64,000 nucleotides of DNA from Luteirhabdus pelagi (GCF_016827595.1 NZ_JAECMS010000001.1:981655-1045654); one strand, 5' to 3'; positions 51,038 through 61,573 are shown, numbered from the stretch's first letter. Notes: a model not told the origin generated them from the letters alone. Made by a program: numbers and translations.

Positions 51038-53785
51038 CTATAGCTCATATCGAACCACGAGCATAAAAATTCGTGGCATGACAAAATATTGCGAAGTAGT
51101 GTTAAACTGTTCGTTGAAGCTGTCGTTATTCAAGAATTCCGTGTCCAATAGGTTATCCCCTCTCAGTTCGAATTCCCACGGGCTTTCCCCTTTTTGATAG
51201 TAGAGGGTTGCATTTAGGAATGAATAGGTATTTTCTACCGTATTCGATTCATCTGAATAGTTGTAATATTCCCAATCGGCACTTAAGGTAAAATCTTTTA
51301 GAAAATTGACATCAATATTCGCAAAAGGTCGATGGGTATAGAATGTGCGTCCTTGGTTGGCATTTTCATAATCGTTTAGGGTGAAGTTGTATCCTACTTC
51401 AAAATTTGGCCATTCCTTAAAGCTGCTTCGGATACTTCCTTCATAGTTTTGGGTGAAGCTTGTACTCTCTGCAATTTGTTGATTAATCGTATTAAACGAT
51501 TGACTATAGGAAAGATTTGCATTGGCTCTAAACTGAAGCTTTTTCACCCGCTTGCTAAAGCGCCCTACTGCTGAAAAGGTTTCATCTGGAAAATTACTAT
51601 CAATGTTAAACGGTGTACTGGCTTGGTTGATGGCAAAAATGTCCAATTGGTTTTTGATGGCCTCTACCCTTCTGCTATAGTTCAAGGAAGCACTAATATT
51701 CGTGTAGTTGAACATGTTAAAGCTGAAATACGTTAGGTTATAGGTATGCGCCAGCGATTTTTCCAAAAAGCGATTTCCACGATATAAGCGGTTGTAATTG
51801 TTCAGGACATAGGCTTCAGCATAATCGTTTACATCGGTATATTGCGCCGACATCGCATAATTGAAGCGAATGTTTTCACTCTTTTTCAGCTCCCAAATAA
51901 TATTTAAATCGGGCAAAAGATTCCATTCATTCTGACTGGTGGTCAACCCAAGTTGGTCGTTCTTCACATTATAATTATGAAGCGTCACGCCTGGCGTAAA
52001 AATAAAGGCACCGGTCTTCACTTTATAATGAATGCCGGCAAACAAATCTGTAAAGCCAAAATTCACGTCATTTTGCAACGGGAATGTTTCCCCATTTACT
52101 TCCGACGTTTCCGTGAATTGCTGGTCGCCTCCGTTATCCAATAACTGGAAAATTCTGCTATCGAATTGCTGGTGACTATAGGTTCCTCCCAAGGTGAAAT
52201 TTAAGTTACTGGTATTGTTCAACACATAATAATGATCGACCTTCCCATCAATTTTATGAGTCTTCACGTTTTTCTGTTGGTTGATATTGTACCGCTGCTG
52301 TTCGTTATCGACCGGGATAATATTCTGAAAGGCAAAAACATCCTGTAACACTCGATAGAATGGATCTTCATCTTGGTATAAATGCTGCAACTGACCTGCG
52401 AAAATATTTTTTTCATTTAGGGTATAGTATGCATTCACGTTTTGATTGATACTCGCAGGTGTATTTTCCTTTCTTTCTGAAATATCGTTCGTAATATCCT
52501 CGAATAAGGAAAGCGTATTGGCATCCTCCGTTTGCTTCGAAGCCTTCAGCAATACATCGTAATCCAATTGAAAATCGACACTCGGTTTATACACAGAACT
52601 GAGCTTGAACATTCCCAATTGACTTCTTTGATCGTTTGTTGAATTAGTGGTTTCTGTCGTTCCGGAACCGATAAATTCCCGAATACTATTGGTGACCATA
52701 TCGGTTTTATTGTCGGATAAAATCGCAAAACCGCTGAGATCCCACTTTTCCGAAGCCTTCCAACTGAAGTTTCCTGCCAGAAAGCCGGCTTCAATATTTT
52801 GCGCTCGATTGTTCCGCGCAATAGCAAATCCTAAGTCGCCTTCACTAATATTAAACTGCGTACCTCCACCACGGTTAAAGTTTCTGAAACCCCCGGTAAA
52901 GTTGAAATAATCCCGAAACGTAAAAGGCACTTCCCCGATATTATTGAAATCCGTTAACAAATTGATACTATAATCCGGACTGTAATAAAACAATTTGGGA
53001 TGTGCTAAATAGCGTCCTTGCTCATCGCGATCTGAAATTCCACCTCCGGCAGTGACCTCTCCAAACCAAAACTTTTTCTTTCCTTCCTTTAAACGAATAT
53101 TGATGGCGACATTATCCTGATCGTTCCCCAAACCACGCATTTGGTTTACTTCATTGTAGTTTCGCAGTACCTCAACCTTATCGACAGCATCGGCAGGAAT
53201 ATTCTTTGTCGCCAATTTCGAATCGCCATCAAAAAAATCCTTTCCTTCCACCATCACCTTTTGAACGGCTTTCCCCTCCACTTGTATTTCACCATCTTCA
53301 TTCACCTCTACGCCAGGAAGATTTTTCATCACGTCGCCCAACTTGCGTTCATCGCCCCGATTAAAGCTATCAGCATTATAAACAATAGTGTCTCCCTTCA
53401 CCGTTACGGGCATTTCGTATACAATTTCAACTCCTTCCAATTCATCTGCTAAGGAATTAAGATTGAAATTAAGCGTTATATCCTCGGCATCTGCCGGTAC
53501 TTCCACAATCTTTTCCTGTGCTTCATATCCTAGAAAACTAGCTCGAACCGAATAGTTATTCCCTTTTGAAAGGTCCATCTGGTAGCGACCCTCATAATTG
53601 GTGATGGAATAGCCTTCCATGGTAGACGAACCCTGCACCATGGCAACCACATTGGCTAATTCGAGTGGTTGCCCGATGCTATCTTGGATGGTTCCGCGCA
53701 ACTTAATAGATTGCGCCATAAGGGAGTTGGTACTTGCCGCTAGCAAAAGCAGCAGCAATAAAGAAAACAAGTTTCTGTGGGTCAT
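51038..53785 (-). CDS. TonB-linked outer-membrane beta-barrel protein (carboxypeptidase-regulatory-like and plug domains)
   Basis: 915 residues. Signal peptide ends in LMAQ; a CarboxypepD-regulatory-like domain (about 27-110, GQPLELANVVAMVQG ... FLGYEAQEKIV) is followed by a plug-like domain (LGDVMKNLPGVEVNEDGEIQVEGKAVQKVMVEGKDFF) and a barrel of about 700 residues (OMP_b-brl_3 type). It ends in RIFMLVVRYEL. No TonB box is evident. It follows two GLPGLI proteins, its usual partners. Substrate unknown. Confidence 0.85.
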   Translation of the reverse strand: MTHRNLFSLLLLLLLAASTNSLMAQSIKLRGTIQDSIGQPLELANVVAMVQGSSTMEGYSITNYEGRYQMDLSKGNNYSVRASFLGYEAQEKIVEVPADAEDITLNFNLNSLADELEGVEIVYEMPVTVKGDTIVYNADSFNRGDERKLGDVMKNLPGVEVNEDGEIQVEGKAVQKVMVEGKDFFDGDSKLATKNIPADAVDKVEVLRNYNEVNQMRGLGNDQDNVAINIRLKEGKKKFWFGEVTAGGGISDRDEQGRYLAHPKLFYYSPDYSINLLTDFNNIGEVPFTFRDYFNFTGGFRNFNRGGGTQFNISEGDLGFAIARNNRAQNIEAGFLAGNFSWKASEKWDLSGFAILSDNKTDMVTNSIREFIGSGTTETTNSTNDQRSQLGMFKLSSVYKPSVDFQLDYDVLLKASKQTEDANTLSLFEDITNDISERKENTPASINQNVNAYYTLNEKNIFAGQLQHLYQDEDPFYRVLQDVFAFQNIIPVDNEQQRYNINQQKNVKTHKIDGKVDHYYVLNNTSNLNFTLGGTYSHQQFDSRIFQLLDNGGDQQFTETSEVNGETFPLQNDVNFGFTDLFAGIHYKVKTGAFIFTPGVTLHNYNVKNDQLGLTTSQNEWNLLPDLNIIWELKKSENIRFNYAMSAQYTDVNDYAEAYVLNNYNRLYRGNRFLEKSLAHTYNLTYFSFNMFNYTNISASLNYSRRVEAIKNQLDIFAINQASTPFNIDSNFPDETFSAVGRFSKRVKKLQFRANANLSYSQSFNTINQQIAESTSFTQNYEGSIRSSFKEWPNFEVGYNFTLNDYENANQGRTFYTHRPFANIDVNFLKDFTLSADWEYYNYSDESNTVENTYSFLNATLYYQKGESPWEFELRGDNLLDTEFLNNDSFNEQFNTTSQYFVMPRIFMLVVRYEL

Positions 53786-53800
53786 ATGATTGGTTGGGTA

Positions 53801-54661
53801 TTAGTTTCTGCCACGACGTCCTCCCCGATTTCGGAAGTTTTCGCGCATTTCCTTGATTTTTTCGGCTATAATGGCGTTATATTCTGAACGGCTCACTTCC
53901 TCACCCTTCGTCAATGGTTCGATTGCATCCATTTCCGAAGGATTCATCACAATTTTTGTGCAGAGAATAGTGGTTCGATAAGCATTCAGTTCCAGAATTA
54001 ATCCTGGTAGTCCGCCGTATTCACCAGGACCATTCCCCACGGGGATTTGAGGCGTAAACCAAGCCGTGACCAATATCTGTTTTGGAACTTCAATTTGATC
54101 CATCGGATCGTCGCTTTCAGTTTTGGTGGAATCGGCTTCTTTTTCACCTTCGTCCCGATCTCGGTTTCGCCTACGTGCCATACTGAAATCGTTTTCATCG
54201 ATCTCCTTGGTCGCGGTTGCTTTGATAGCCAAATACTGACCGATTTGCTTGCTCTCCTTACCGATTTCCCAATTCAGCCCGTTTAGTGTATCTTTTATCA
54301 AAAATTGCTTTCCAAAGAATTCACGCTCCTCTAATAACACATTTTCCTTTAGATTTTTATACTGTGGTCCAGCGCTAAAGCTATTCATCATCATTCCAAA
54401 GCCACGCCCTCCACCGGTCTCAAGCTTTTCCTCTTCCTTATAGATAGATTCGTTGGCATTGAACGTAAGAATAAACGTCTTTTCCAACATGCTCTTCATA
54501 CGTTCGGCGATTTGCTGCTTCATCTGCTCGCTCATCTCGGAACCACCAAAATTATCCATATCAATAGTGGTCTTCGATTGATATTCAGCCTTTCCACTGA
54601 TGTTTTGCGAAATACTAAAAAGGTAAGACAGCAGTGTAATGGTTAGAAAAAATGTTCTCAT
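53801..54661 (-). CDS. GLPGLI family exported protein, copy 1
   Basis: 286 residues from ATG 54661; a longer frame has 26 residues before the signal peptide and was not used. Signal peptide ends in SISQ. Contains the naming motif GGLPGLILELN near 195. Rich in Met, Glu and Arg, ending in an RGG-like tail (FRNRGGRRGRN). Periplasmic or outer-membrane, function unknown. It lies 15 nt before the barrel gene. Confidence 0.87.
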   Translation of the reverse strand: MRTFFLTITLLSYLFSISQNISGKAEYQSKTTIDMDNFGGSEMSEQMKQQIAERMKSMLEKTFILTFNANESIYKEEEKLETGGGRGFGMMMNSFSAGPQYKNLKENVLLEEREFFGKQFLIKDTLNGLNWEIGKESKQIGQYLAIKATATKEIDENDFSMARRRNRDRDEGEKEADSTKTESDDPMDQIEVPKQILVTAWFTPQIPVGNGPGEYGGLPGLILELNAYRTTILCTKIVMNPSEMDAIEPLTKGEEVSRSEYNAIIAEKIKEMRENFRNRGGRRGRN

Positions 54662-54748
54662 AGAGGTATCGGTTTTCTGGAAGATAGGTCTCGTCCAGTC
54701 AATTTTGTTACAAAACCTTTTAGACTTTAAAAGATGCAAAAGGTTTTA

Positions 54749-55570
54749 TCAACCTCCGATTTTTATCCGAAATGAACTGCCTTCTCCTTTTTTTCGACCA
54801 TCGCTTTGAAAGCGTTCCAGCATTTCCGCATTTTTCTTTTCCTGAATCTCGTCGAACTCGGCCTGTGTCACCTCTTTTCCCTTCGAAGGTACCTCTATAT
54901 TGATTTCCGCTTCAGGGTTAAGGACAATTTTGGAGCACAAAATAGTAAGATCACCGTCGCTTATTTCAAGTATCATTCCTGGCAATCCCCAAAACTCCTC
55001 TGGTCCGTGCGGTAATGGGATATCCAAAGTATACCAAGCCGTTGTGGTTTTCAGCTTTGTTACCTCAACGAGGCTATCGCTCTCACTGCTCATGGTCTTT
55101 TCGGTTACTTCCAGGCTATGTGTTGCCTTAAAACAAGTATAATTACCAATATTTTTCGTTTCAGAATGAAGTTCCCATTCCGGTTTTTGAAGCGAATCGA
55201 TAATTAGGAATGGCTTACCCAAGATTTCAGTTTGATTGCGATATTCGTTCTTCTTCACATTTCGATACACAACATCGTTGCCGCCGCTCACTGTAATTTG
55301 AAAACCGCCAGCTTGTGGGGCAGGGGCGTCTAAGCTTTCCACCTCTTCAAAGACCGACTCTTCTTTGTTGAAGGTTAAGGTATATTCCTTTTGAAACTGC
55401 TTTCGCAGCTGAGCAGCAATTTGGGCTTGCATATCGTCGTTCATGCCGTCACCATCAAGTTTTAGGTCGACCTTACGATCGGTTTTATAGGTAGCGATGC
55501 CGGTGAAGTCTTGTGCGATACTAAAGGTGAGACATCCAAATAGCGTTAACAGGAGTATTGATTTTTTCAT
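54749..55570 (-). CDS. GLPGLI family exported protein, copy 2
   Basis: 273 residues from ATG 55570 (the longer frame was not used). Signal peptide ends in SIAQ. Motif variant GLPGMILEIS. Collinear with copy 1: ITIDMD/VDLKLD start region, QIAERMKSMLEKTFILTFN / QIAAQLRKQFQKEYTLTFN, GGR.F..., ILCTKIV / ILCSKIV and EVSRSEYNAI / EVTQAEFDEI. First gene of the three-gene operon. Confidence 0.87.
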   Translation of the reverse strand: MKKSILLLTLFGCLTFSIAQDFTGIATYKTDRKVDLKLDGDGMNDDMQAQIAAQLRKQFQKEYTLTFNKEESVFEEVESLDAPAPQAGGFQITVSGGNDVVYRNVKKNEYRNQTEILGKPFLIIDSLQKPEWELHSETKNIGNYTCFKATHSLEVTEKTMSSESDSLVEVTKLKTTTAWYTLDIPLPHGPEEFWGLPGMILEISDGDLTILCSKIVLNPEAEINIEVPSKGKEVTQAEFDEIQEKKNAEMLERFQSDGRKKGEGSSFRIKIGG

Positions 55571-55695
55571 TTGGGTTGAAGGTTGGTTTAGCAGAAAGAC
55601 GATTACTTCCATACAATATTACAATTTCAATGAAAACCCTCCGTTTTGTTCTCAAGTGAATCTTTAGAATGTTGAAATTCGTATCTTACCCACAC

Positions 55696-56499
55696 ATGAA
55701 ATCGTTGTTCTTCTTATTGCTGCTTCAGGCGTCCCTACTATATGGACAATCCTTCACTGAAGGCGATTCCATTCCATTGGTGGCCGACACCTTTCTGGGT
55801 GTCGATGGCTATAAAAATCTATATTTCACTAAGGACATGGTGCTTCACAAAACAGGAGCCGATGGCGATTATAATTTTAACGATTTTCAATTAGGTGAAA
55901 TTACTTCCGTAGACCTCATCAATCCACTGAATATTGTTGTTTTCTATGAAATGACCAATACGGTGGTATTATTGGACAACCGCTTGAATGAAATCGAGCG
56001 CATCAACTTCAACAGTGTGCCTGAATTCACGAATGTTGGTGCGGCAAATAATGCCGGAAATAACCGCCTTTGGCTTTTCAATATCGATACCCAACAACTA
56101 GAACTCTTCAACTACAGAACCCAGCGAAAAACGATTGTGTCGCAGCCATTCCCAGGGCAATTATTAGGATTGGCGAGTAACTTCAACTATTGTTTTTTGT
56201 TGACCGAACGAAAATTGCGAAGCTTTAATGTGTATGGAAGTTTGCTGAAGGAATTGCCAAACGATACCTATACCCATGTTTTTCAACAGGATGAAAAAGT
56301 ATTTGTTTTGAAGGGAAATAAACTGTTTCATATTCCCGATATGGCTGAAGAAAAAGAGGATTCGGTTACCATTCAACCTTTTGAACTTCCAATAAAGGAA
56401 AACCAAGCATTCGACTTGTACCTTACACAGGAAATCCTGTATCTTTACGACGGTACGAAGCTGCGTACCTTCACCCGAAACCAACCAAAGAAAGAATAG
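55696..56499 (+). CDS. Exported hypothetical protein
   Basis: 267 residues from ATG 55696 (MKSLFFLLLLQASLLYGQ, a good signal peptide; the upstream ATG adds nine atypical residues). Repeating short strands with Asn/Asp turns (LLDNRLNEIERINF, LFNIDTQQLELFNYRTQ, LRSFNVYGSLLKEL) suggest a six-bladed propeller-like fold of the NHL/TolB type. No active site seen. It starts 125 nt after the divergent GLPGLI gene and ends 3 nt before the kinase, so co-transcribed with it. Confidence 0.72.
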   Translation: MKSLFFLLLLQASLLYGQSFTEGDSIPLVADTFLGVDGYKNLYFTKDMVLHKTGADGDYNFNDFQLGEITSVDLINPLNIVVFYEMTNTVVLLDNRLNEIERINFNSVPEFTNVGAANNAGNNRLWLFNIDTQQLELFNYRTQRKTIVSQPFPGQLLGLASNFNYCFLLTERKLRSFNVYGSLLKELPNDTYTHVFQQDEKVFVLKGNKLFHIPDMAEEKEDSVTIQPFELPIKENQAFDLYLTQEILYLYDGTKLRTFTRNQPKKE

Positions 56500-56502
56500 T
56501 AT

Positions 56503-57117
56503 ATGCACGTTGCCATAGCAGGAAACATAGGCTCTGGAAAAACCACACTGACTCGTTTACTCTCCAAGCATTATAAATGGAAAGCGCATTTTGAAGATGT
56601 AGAAGATAATCCGTATCTCGATGATTTCTACAATCAAATGGAACGTTGGTCCTTTAACCTACAAGTGTATTTCCTGAACAGTCGGTTTCGGCAAATTTTG
56701 GATATTCGTGAAAAGGGAAAGGACGTCATTCAAGACCGAACCATTTACGAGGATGCTTATATTTTTGCCCCCAACCTTCATGCGATGGGCCTTATGACGA
56801 ATCGCGATTACGAAAATTATCGCTCGCTATTCGATTTGATGGAAAGCGTTACGGAAGGGCCAGATTTGCTCATCTATCTACGAAGCAGTATTCCAAATTT
56901 GGTGAACCAGATTCATAAACGCGGTCGCGACTACGAAAACTCTATCAGTATCGATTATTTAAGTCGACTAAATGAACGTTACGAAGCTTGGATCCATGAC
57001 TACGACAAAGGCAATTTATTGATTGTGGATGTAGACAACTTAAACTTCGTAGATGATCCCGAGGATTTAGGAACCGTGATCAATAAAATTGATGCGGAAC
57101 TGCATGGATTATTCTAA
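56503..57117 (+). CDS. Deoxynucleoside kinase
   Basis: 204 residues. P-loop AGNIGSGKTTL, catalytic ERxx-like DRTIYEDAYIF, and LID region YLRSSIPNLVNQIHKRGRDYE. Phosphorylates salvaged deoxynucleosides (dA, dG or dC; specificity not evident). Follows the hypothetical protein by 3 nt. Confidence 0.9.
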   Translation: MHVAIAGNIGSGKTTLTRLLSKHYKWKAHFEDVEDNPYLDDFYNQMERWSFNLQVYFLNSRFRQILDIREKGKDVIQDRTIYEDAYIFAPNLHAMGLMTNRDYENYRSLFDLMESVTEGPDLLIYLRSSIPNLVNQIHKRGRDYENSISIDYLSRLNERYEAWIHDYDKGNLLIVDVDNLNFVDDPEDLGTVINKIDAELHGLF

Positions 57118-57229
57118 TCAAGAGTGCTCTAAACCTTAACATTTCCCAAACATAGTTTCGCTTTCGCTTTCCGTATTTTGCTTGCGATTGAAATGAATAG
57201 GAATCCCTTTATTTACGGGGAAACTGGCT

Positions 57230-59293
57230 ATGGGAAAATTATACAACACCAAATATTATCACCGCGATTTGTCGTGGCTTCGCTTTAACCACAGAGTGCT
57301 TCAAGAGGCCGCTGATACTCGAAATCCATTGTACGAGCGCATCAAGTTTCTGGCGATCTTTTCTTCAAATCTAGATGAATTCTTCCGCGTTCGGGTTTCC
57401 GATATTCGACAGATTAAAAAGATTGAGAAACCGCTTCGGAAAAAACTGATTACCAAGCCGAATAAAGTACTAAAGGAAATCAAGAAGCAGGTGGCGATGC
57501 AACAGGAAGAATTTGGAAAAATCTTTAAGGAAGATATCGTTCCTGCCCTGAAGCGAGAAAACATTCACCTTATTTCACACAAAGAGTTTTCTGCCACCCA
57601 AAAGGAAATTGCCAAGACGTATTTTGAAGAAACACTTCAGGAAAAACTTCGTATTAGCTGCAATCCATGTACGGGCAAGGATGATGTTTTTATTGAAAAT
57701 GAAGCATTATATCTCGCAGCCCAATTAAGTGAAACGGAATTTCAATTGGTGAAGATTCCCGATGATGAACCGCGTTTCTTCACCTTTCCGAAGCAAAACG
57801 GCAACCACTACATCACCTTTATCGATGATATCTTGAAATATAACCTGAAGCAAAGTCCACAAGGTGAAAAGCAAATTCAGCATTATGCGATTAAGAAATC
57901 AAGAGATGCCGAATTGTATATTGACGATGAATTTTCTGGAAACTTAAAGGAGAAAATCGAAAAATCATTACCGAAGCGTGATAAAGGTCAGGCCACCCGA
58001 TTATTGATAGACCAAACAATGCCGAAACCCTTTCAGGAAGTGGTGAAGAATGCTTTGGATGTATATGCTACAGATATTGTACAAGGTGGTACCTATCATA
58101 ATTTCCGTGACTTTTTCGGCTTTCCCAATCCGAGTTCTAAGAACTATTTATCGAACAATGACCTTCCACCTCTTCCCCATCCGGTGTTGACAGATGCCAA
58201 TTCCATTTTTGATGCGATTGATGAAAAAGATCAAATTCTTCACTATCCGTATCAAGCCTTTGAACCAATAATTCGATTATTGGAAGAAGCCGCTGAAGAC
58301 CCAAAAGTGAGTTCTATAAAGATTACCATTTATCGGTCGGCCGATGAAAGCCGTTTAAACGATGCGATTGTTCGCGCCGCAGAAAACGGCAAGGAAGTAA
58401 CCGTTTTTATTGAAGTCAAGGCACGTTTCGACGAACGCAACAACTTTAAGTGGGGCCATATTTTTGAAGAAAAAGGCGCGAATGTAATCTATAGTTTTCC
58501 TGCCATCAAAATACATTCAAAAATTGCGTGTATTGAACGGGAAGTCGATGGTGAAACCAAACGCTATGGCTATATCGCTACCGGAAATTTCAACGAAGAC
58601 ACCGCTACTCTATATACCGATTTCGGATTGATGACATCCCATGATGAAATTACAGAGGATTTACATAAACTTTTCTTGGTATTAGAGGGAAAGATGATCA
58701 TTCCGAAACCTCAGCAACTCCTTATTTCGCCCTTCACCTTACGAGACGAATTCGAAACGATGATCGAAAAGGAAATCGCAAATGCAAAAAAAGGAAAGGA
58801 AGCCTACATCATCGCCAAGATGAACAGCTTGGAAGACAAAAAAACCATCAAACTGCTTTACAAAGCGAGTAAAGCCGGTGTCTGTATCCGACTGCTGGTG
58901 CGTGGTATTTGTTGCTTGATTCCTGGCATTAAAGGTCAGAGTGAAGAAATTTACATAACTAGTATCTTGGACCGCTTTTTAGAGCACGGCCGGGTGTATA
59001 TCTTCGGAAATGATGGAGAGGAAAAAATGTTTATCGGTTCTGCCGATTGGATGAAGCGAAATCTAACCCACAGGATTGAGGTTGTAACCCCAATTTTAGA
59101 TAAAGATATTCATAAAACTATTCGTGACGTAATCGATATTCAGATAAAGGACAACGTAAAAGCCCGCGTCATCGATGAGATGCAGTTGAATCGATATGTG
59201 GAAAACGACAAAAAGAAGGTACAGTCGCAATTAGCAACTTACGACTACTTTAAAAAAGCGGTAAAAAAGAAAGCTTCAAAAACTACGCAATGA
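57230..59293 (+). CDS. ppk1: Polyphosphate kinase 1
   Basis: 687 residues, normal length. N-terminal FNHRVLQEAAD and SSNLDEFFRVRV; the phosphohistidine lies in KIHSKIACIER (near 428) and the second histidine in LEHGRVYIFG (near 587); SADWMKRNLTHRIEV is near the end. Makes inorganic polyphosphate from ATP. Overlaps the convergent App1-like gene by 11 nt. A membrane pyrophosphatase gene lies a little further on. Confidence 0.95.
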   Translation: MGKLYNTKYYHRDLSWLRFNHRVLQEAADTRNPLYERIKFLAIFSSNLDEFFRVRVSDIRQIKKIEKPLRKKLITKPNKVLKEIKKQVAMQQEEFGKIFKEDIVPALKRENIHLISHKEFSATQKEIAKTYFEETLQEKLRISCNPCTGKDDVFIENEALYLAAQLSETEFQLVKIPDDEPRFFTFPKQNGNHYITFIDDILKYNLKQSPQGEKQIQHYAIKKSRDAELYIDDEFSGNLKEKIEKSLPKRDKGQATRLLIDQTMPKPFQEVVKNALDVYATDIVQGGTYHNFRDFFGFPNPSSKNYLSNNDLPPLPHPVLTDANSIFDAIDEKDQILHYPYQAFEPIIRLLEEAAEDPKVSSIKITIYRSADESRLNDAIVRAAENGKEVTVFIEVKARFDERNNFKWGHIFEEKGANVIYSFPAIKIHSKIACIEREVDGETKRYGYIATGNFNEDTATLYTDFGLMTSHDEITEDLHKLFLVLEGKMIIPKPQQLLISPFTLRDEFETMIEKEIANAKKGKEAYIIAKMNSLEDKKTIKLLYKASKAGVCIRLLVRGICCLIPGIKGQSEEIYITSILDRFLEHGRVYIFGNDGEEKMFIGSADWMKRNLTHRIEVVTPILDKDIHKTIRDVIDIQIKDNVKARVIDEMQLNRYVENDKKKVQSQLATYDYFKKAVKKKASKTTQ

Positions 59294-60287
59294 AACCAGC
59301 CGCTTTAGCATGCTGAACGGCTTCTTCACTGCTCTCCACCAATAATGTTGGTACCGCTTTAAATCCGTCGAACAATTCCAATATTCGCAATCGTTTTTTT
59401 GCATGCTGAACACTTCGCAAGTAAATCGCCAAGATACGACCTGGAAATTCCTTTGCCACTTCAAGATAGATATCCGCATCATGTTCACCGGCATCACCAA
59501 TCAGAATAAACTTCAGAGTTGGATAGGTATCAAGGATATTTCGCACTTCATGCTGCTTATGCGGCCGCTTTCGTTTTATCCTTTTTTCGAAAGGTGCCCG
59601 GAAATCGCGTAACAAAATCGGACCTTTTGGAAATTTGTTTTTCTGAAGAAAAAGTTCCAGATATCGATATAGGTTCCACGGACTATTACTTACGTAGAAT
59701 AGTGGATTTGCCTCTTTTCCTGTTTTTCCTTGGTGAAGCATATGATAAAAGTCTGCAGCACCCTCCAAGGGACTTCTACTTTCAGCATTTTTGAAAAACG
59801 TATTGAAGATAAGTCGCCACTTGAAAAAGGAGGCAACTCCGGTATGCAAAATCGTATCATCGATGTCGCTTATAATACCAAACTTAGCTGTTGAAGGCGG
59901 GATCAGCATTTCACCTGGAAACCGATTTTCCTGTTGAATTACCTTATTCTTTATAGGCGGATCATAACTGATTTCGTACGGCAACCAACCTTCACTATTG
60001 ATTTGTTGTTGAAGGTTTTTCTCCGGAAGGTCAATTTTATAATAGCCTTCATGATTGGTGTGAATATAGTGTGTGGTATCGTCGGGCAGTTGAAGTTTTA
60101 GTCGTGTATTTGGAATTTCGTCGGTTTCAAAGCGCTTCCAGGTATTCTTCAACAGTGAAAAAAATCCTTTTTTGGTCAAATCGATGTTTTCGTCCTCTAG
60201 AGCACGACCTCGACAATAGAGGTGCGAGCTCGTTCCATAGCTTTGAAAGGTGATAATTTGTAAAGGATCATTGGTAAAAATAGACAT
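59283..60287 (-). CDS. App1-like phosphatidate phosphatase catalytic-domain protein (DUF2183)
   Basis: 334 residues. The catalytic domain (about 130-325) has the HAD-type motif SDIDDTILHTG, FYVSNSPWNLY and LIGDAGEHDADIY. Length and order match DUF2183/App1 proteins, which dephosphorylate phosphatidate or diacylglycerol pyrophosphate. No signal peptide. The gene is convergent with ppk1 and is followed upstream by the MgtC/DUF4010 gene on the same strand, 20 nt away. Confidence 0.88.
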   Translation of the reverse strand: MSIFTNDPLQIITFQSYGTSSHLYCRGRALEDENIDLTKKGFFSLLKNTWKRFETDEIPNTRLKLQLPDDTTHYIHTNHEGYYKIDLPEKNLQQQINSEGWLPYEISYDPPIKNKVIQQENRFPGEMLIPPSTAKFGIISDIDDTILHTGVASFFKWRLIFNTFFKNAESRSPLEGAADFYHMLHQGKTGKEANPLFYVSNSPWNLYRYLELFLQKNKFPKGPILLRDFRAPFEKRIKRKRPHKQHEVRNILDTYPTLKFILIGDAGEHDADIYLEVAKEFPGRILAIYLRSVQHAKKRLRILELFDGFKAVPTLLVESSEEAVQHAKAAGFIA

Positions 60288-60307
60288 ATGGTCTTGTGCG
60301 TTTTTGA

Positions 60308-61573
60308 TTAAAAATGCCAGCCTTCAGGCCATAGCCACATAATAAGAAGTCCCGCCACGATTGAAATCCCAAAAGAGATCGCAACCCATTTGGTAAGTTT
60401 TTTGGTTCCTAACACCGCTGCCATAATACCCTTAAAAACCAAATTAGATAGTGAAGCCAAAAGAATCAATCGCCAGCCGGTATTCGTTTCGAGTCCCCCG
60501 CCCTTCATCGTTTGGGAAAGTGAAAGCGTAATGGCATCCACATCGGTTAAGCCACTGATAATGGCTACCACGTACAAGGCTTCATTCCCAAATTCTTCTT
60601 TGGTGAAAGCTACGGCAAGAAGAATTAGTCCGTACAGCAATCCAAAAATCAAGGCGCTTTTAAACTGCGCGGGATTATCGGGTTCGGGCATTTCATCGTC
60701 CTTTCCGTCTTGATTGATAAGGTAGAATAATCCCACACATAATAGTATCATCAAAACAAATTCAACCAAAATGGGAAGGATAATTTGCGGTAGCTTCTCC
60801 GGAATGATAACCCCAACTTCAACCAAAACCCTTGCAAGTGCAATTGTAGAGGCTGCAAGAATGACAAATGCAGCCATTTTATTGATATCCTTAGAATCCT
60901 TTGTTTTACGCGCATAGCTTACGGTGGTAGCTGTGCTGCTAATTAACCCTCCTAAGATACCGTTTGAGATGATCCCCACATTTTTGCCAACGTACTTATA
61001 AATGAAATATCCGATGACACTAATCCCCACGATGAGCGTGACCATCAGCCAAATATTTCTTGGATTCAGTACGTCTAACGGACCGTAGGTTTCATTTGGT
61101 AAGATGGGAAGTATTACCAACGATATCCCAGCAAAGGTCATGATGGCCGCAAGGTCTTTGTCCTTTAAGTTTTCAATGAAATCGTGAAGATGTTCCTTTA
61201 CATATAAAAGGATAGCCAAAGCACCGCCAACTACTACCCCGATGACCTGATCGCCCAATACCAAATAGGCTCCGACGGCGAACATTAAAAGTGCGGCGAC
61301 CTCAGTGGTTTGTCCGACATCGGCTTCGTCGAATTTCCTTAACTTCACGATATTCGCGACAACCAAAAATCCAGCAATAGCCAAACCAAAAACTGGCAAA
61401 ATAAAAGGGTTGTCGAATTCTCGGGTCATAAAACCGCTCATCACTCCCAATATTGAAATGAGGGTGAAGGTGCGCACGCCAGCCATCTTGCTATCGGTTT
61501 TTTCACGTTGTAAACCGACAAGCATTCCAAGGCCAAAGGCAATCGCTAAAGTGATTAGGTCGTTGTATTCCAT
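60308..61573 (-). CDS. MgtC/SapB-DUF4010 family inner-membrane protein
   Basis: 421 residues with about 12 membrane helices. N-terminal MgtC/SapB domain (LTLAIAFGLGMLVGLQREK, MAGVRTFTLISILG) and C-terminal DUF4010 domain (ISGLTDVDAITLSLSQTMKGG, NLVFKGIMAAVLG). Function unknown, perhaps ion or virulence-related homeostasis. It shares the minus strand with App1 and may form an operon with it. Confidence 0.88.
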   Translation of the reverse strand: MEYNDLITLAIAFGLGMLVGLQREKTDSKMAGVRTFTLISILGVMSGFMTREFDNPFILPVFGLAIAGFLVVANIVKLRKFDEADVGQTTEVAALLMFAVGAYLVLGDQVIGVVVGGALAILLYVKEHLHDFIENLKDKDLAAIMTFAGISLVILPILPNETYGPLDVLNPRNIWLMVTLIVGISVIGYFIYKYVGKNVGIISNGILGGLISSTATTVSYARKTKDSKDINKMAAFVILAASTIALARVLVEVGVIIPEKLPQIILPILVEFVLMILLCVGLFYLINQDGKDDEMPEPDNPAQFKSALIFGLLYGLILLAVAFTKEEFGNEALYVVAIISGLTDVDAITLSLSQTMKGGGLETNTGWRLILLASLSNLVFKGIMAAVLGTKKLTKWVAISFGISIVAGLLIMWLWPEGWHF

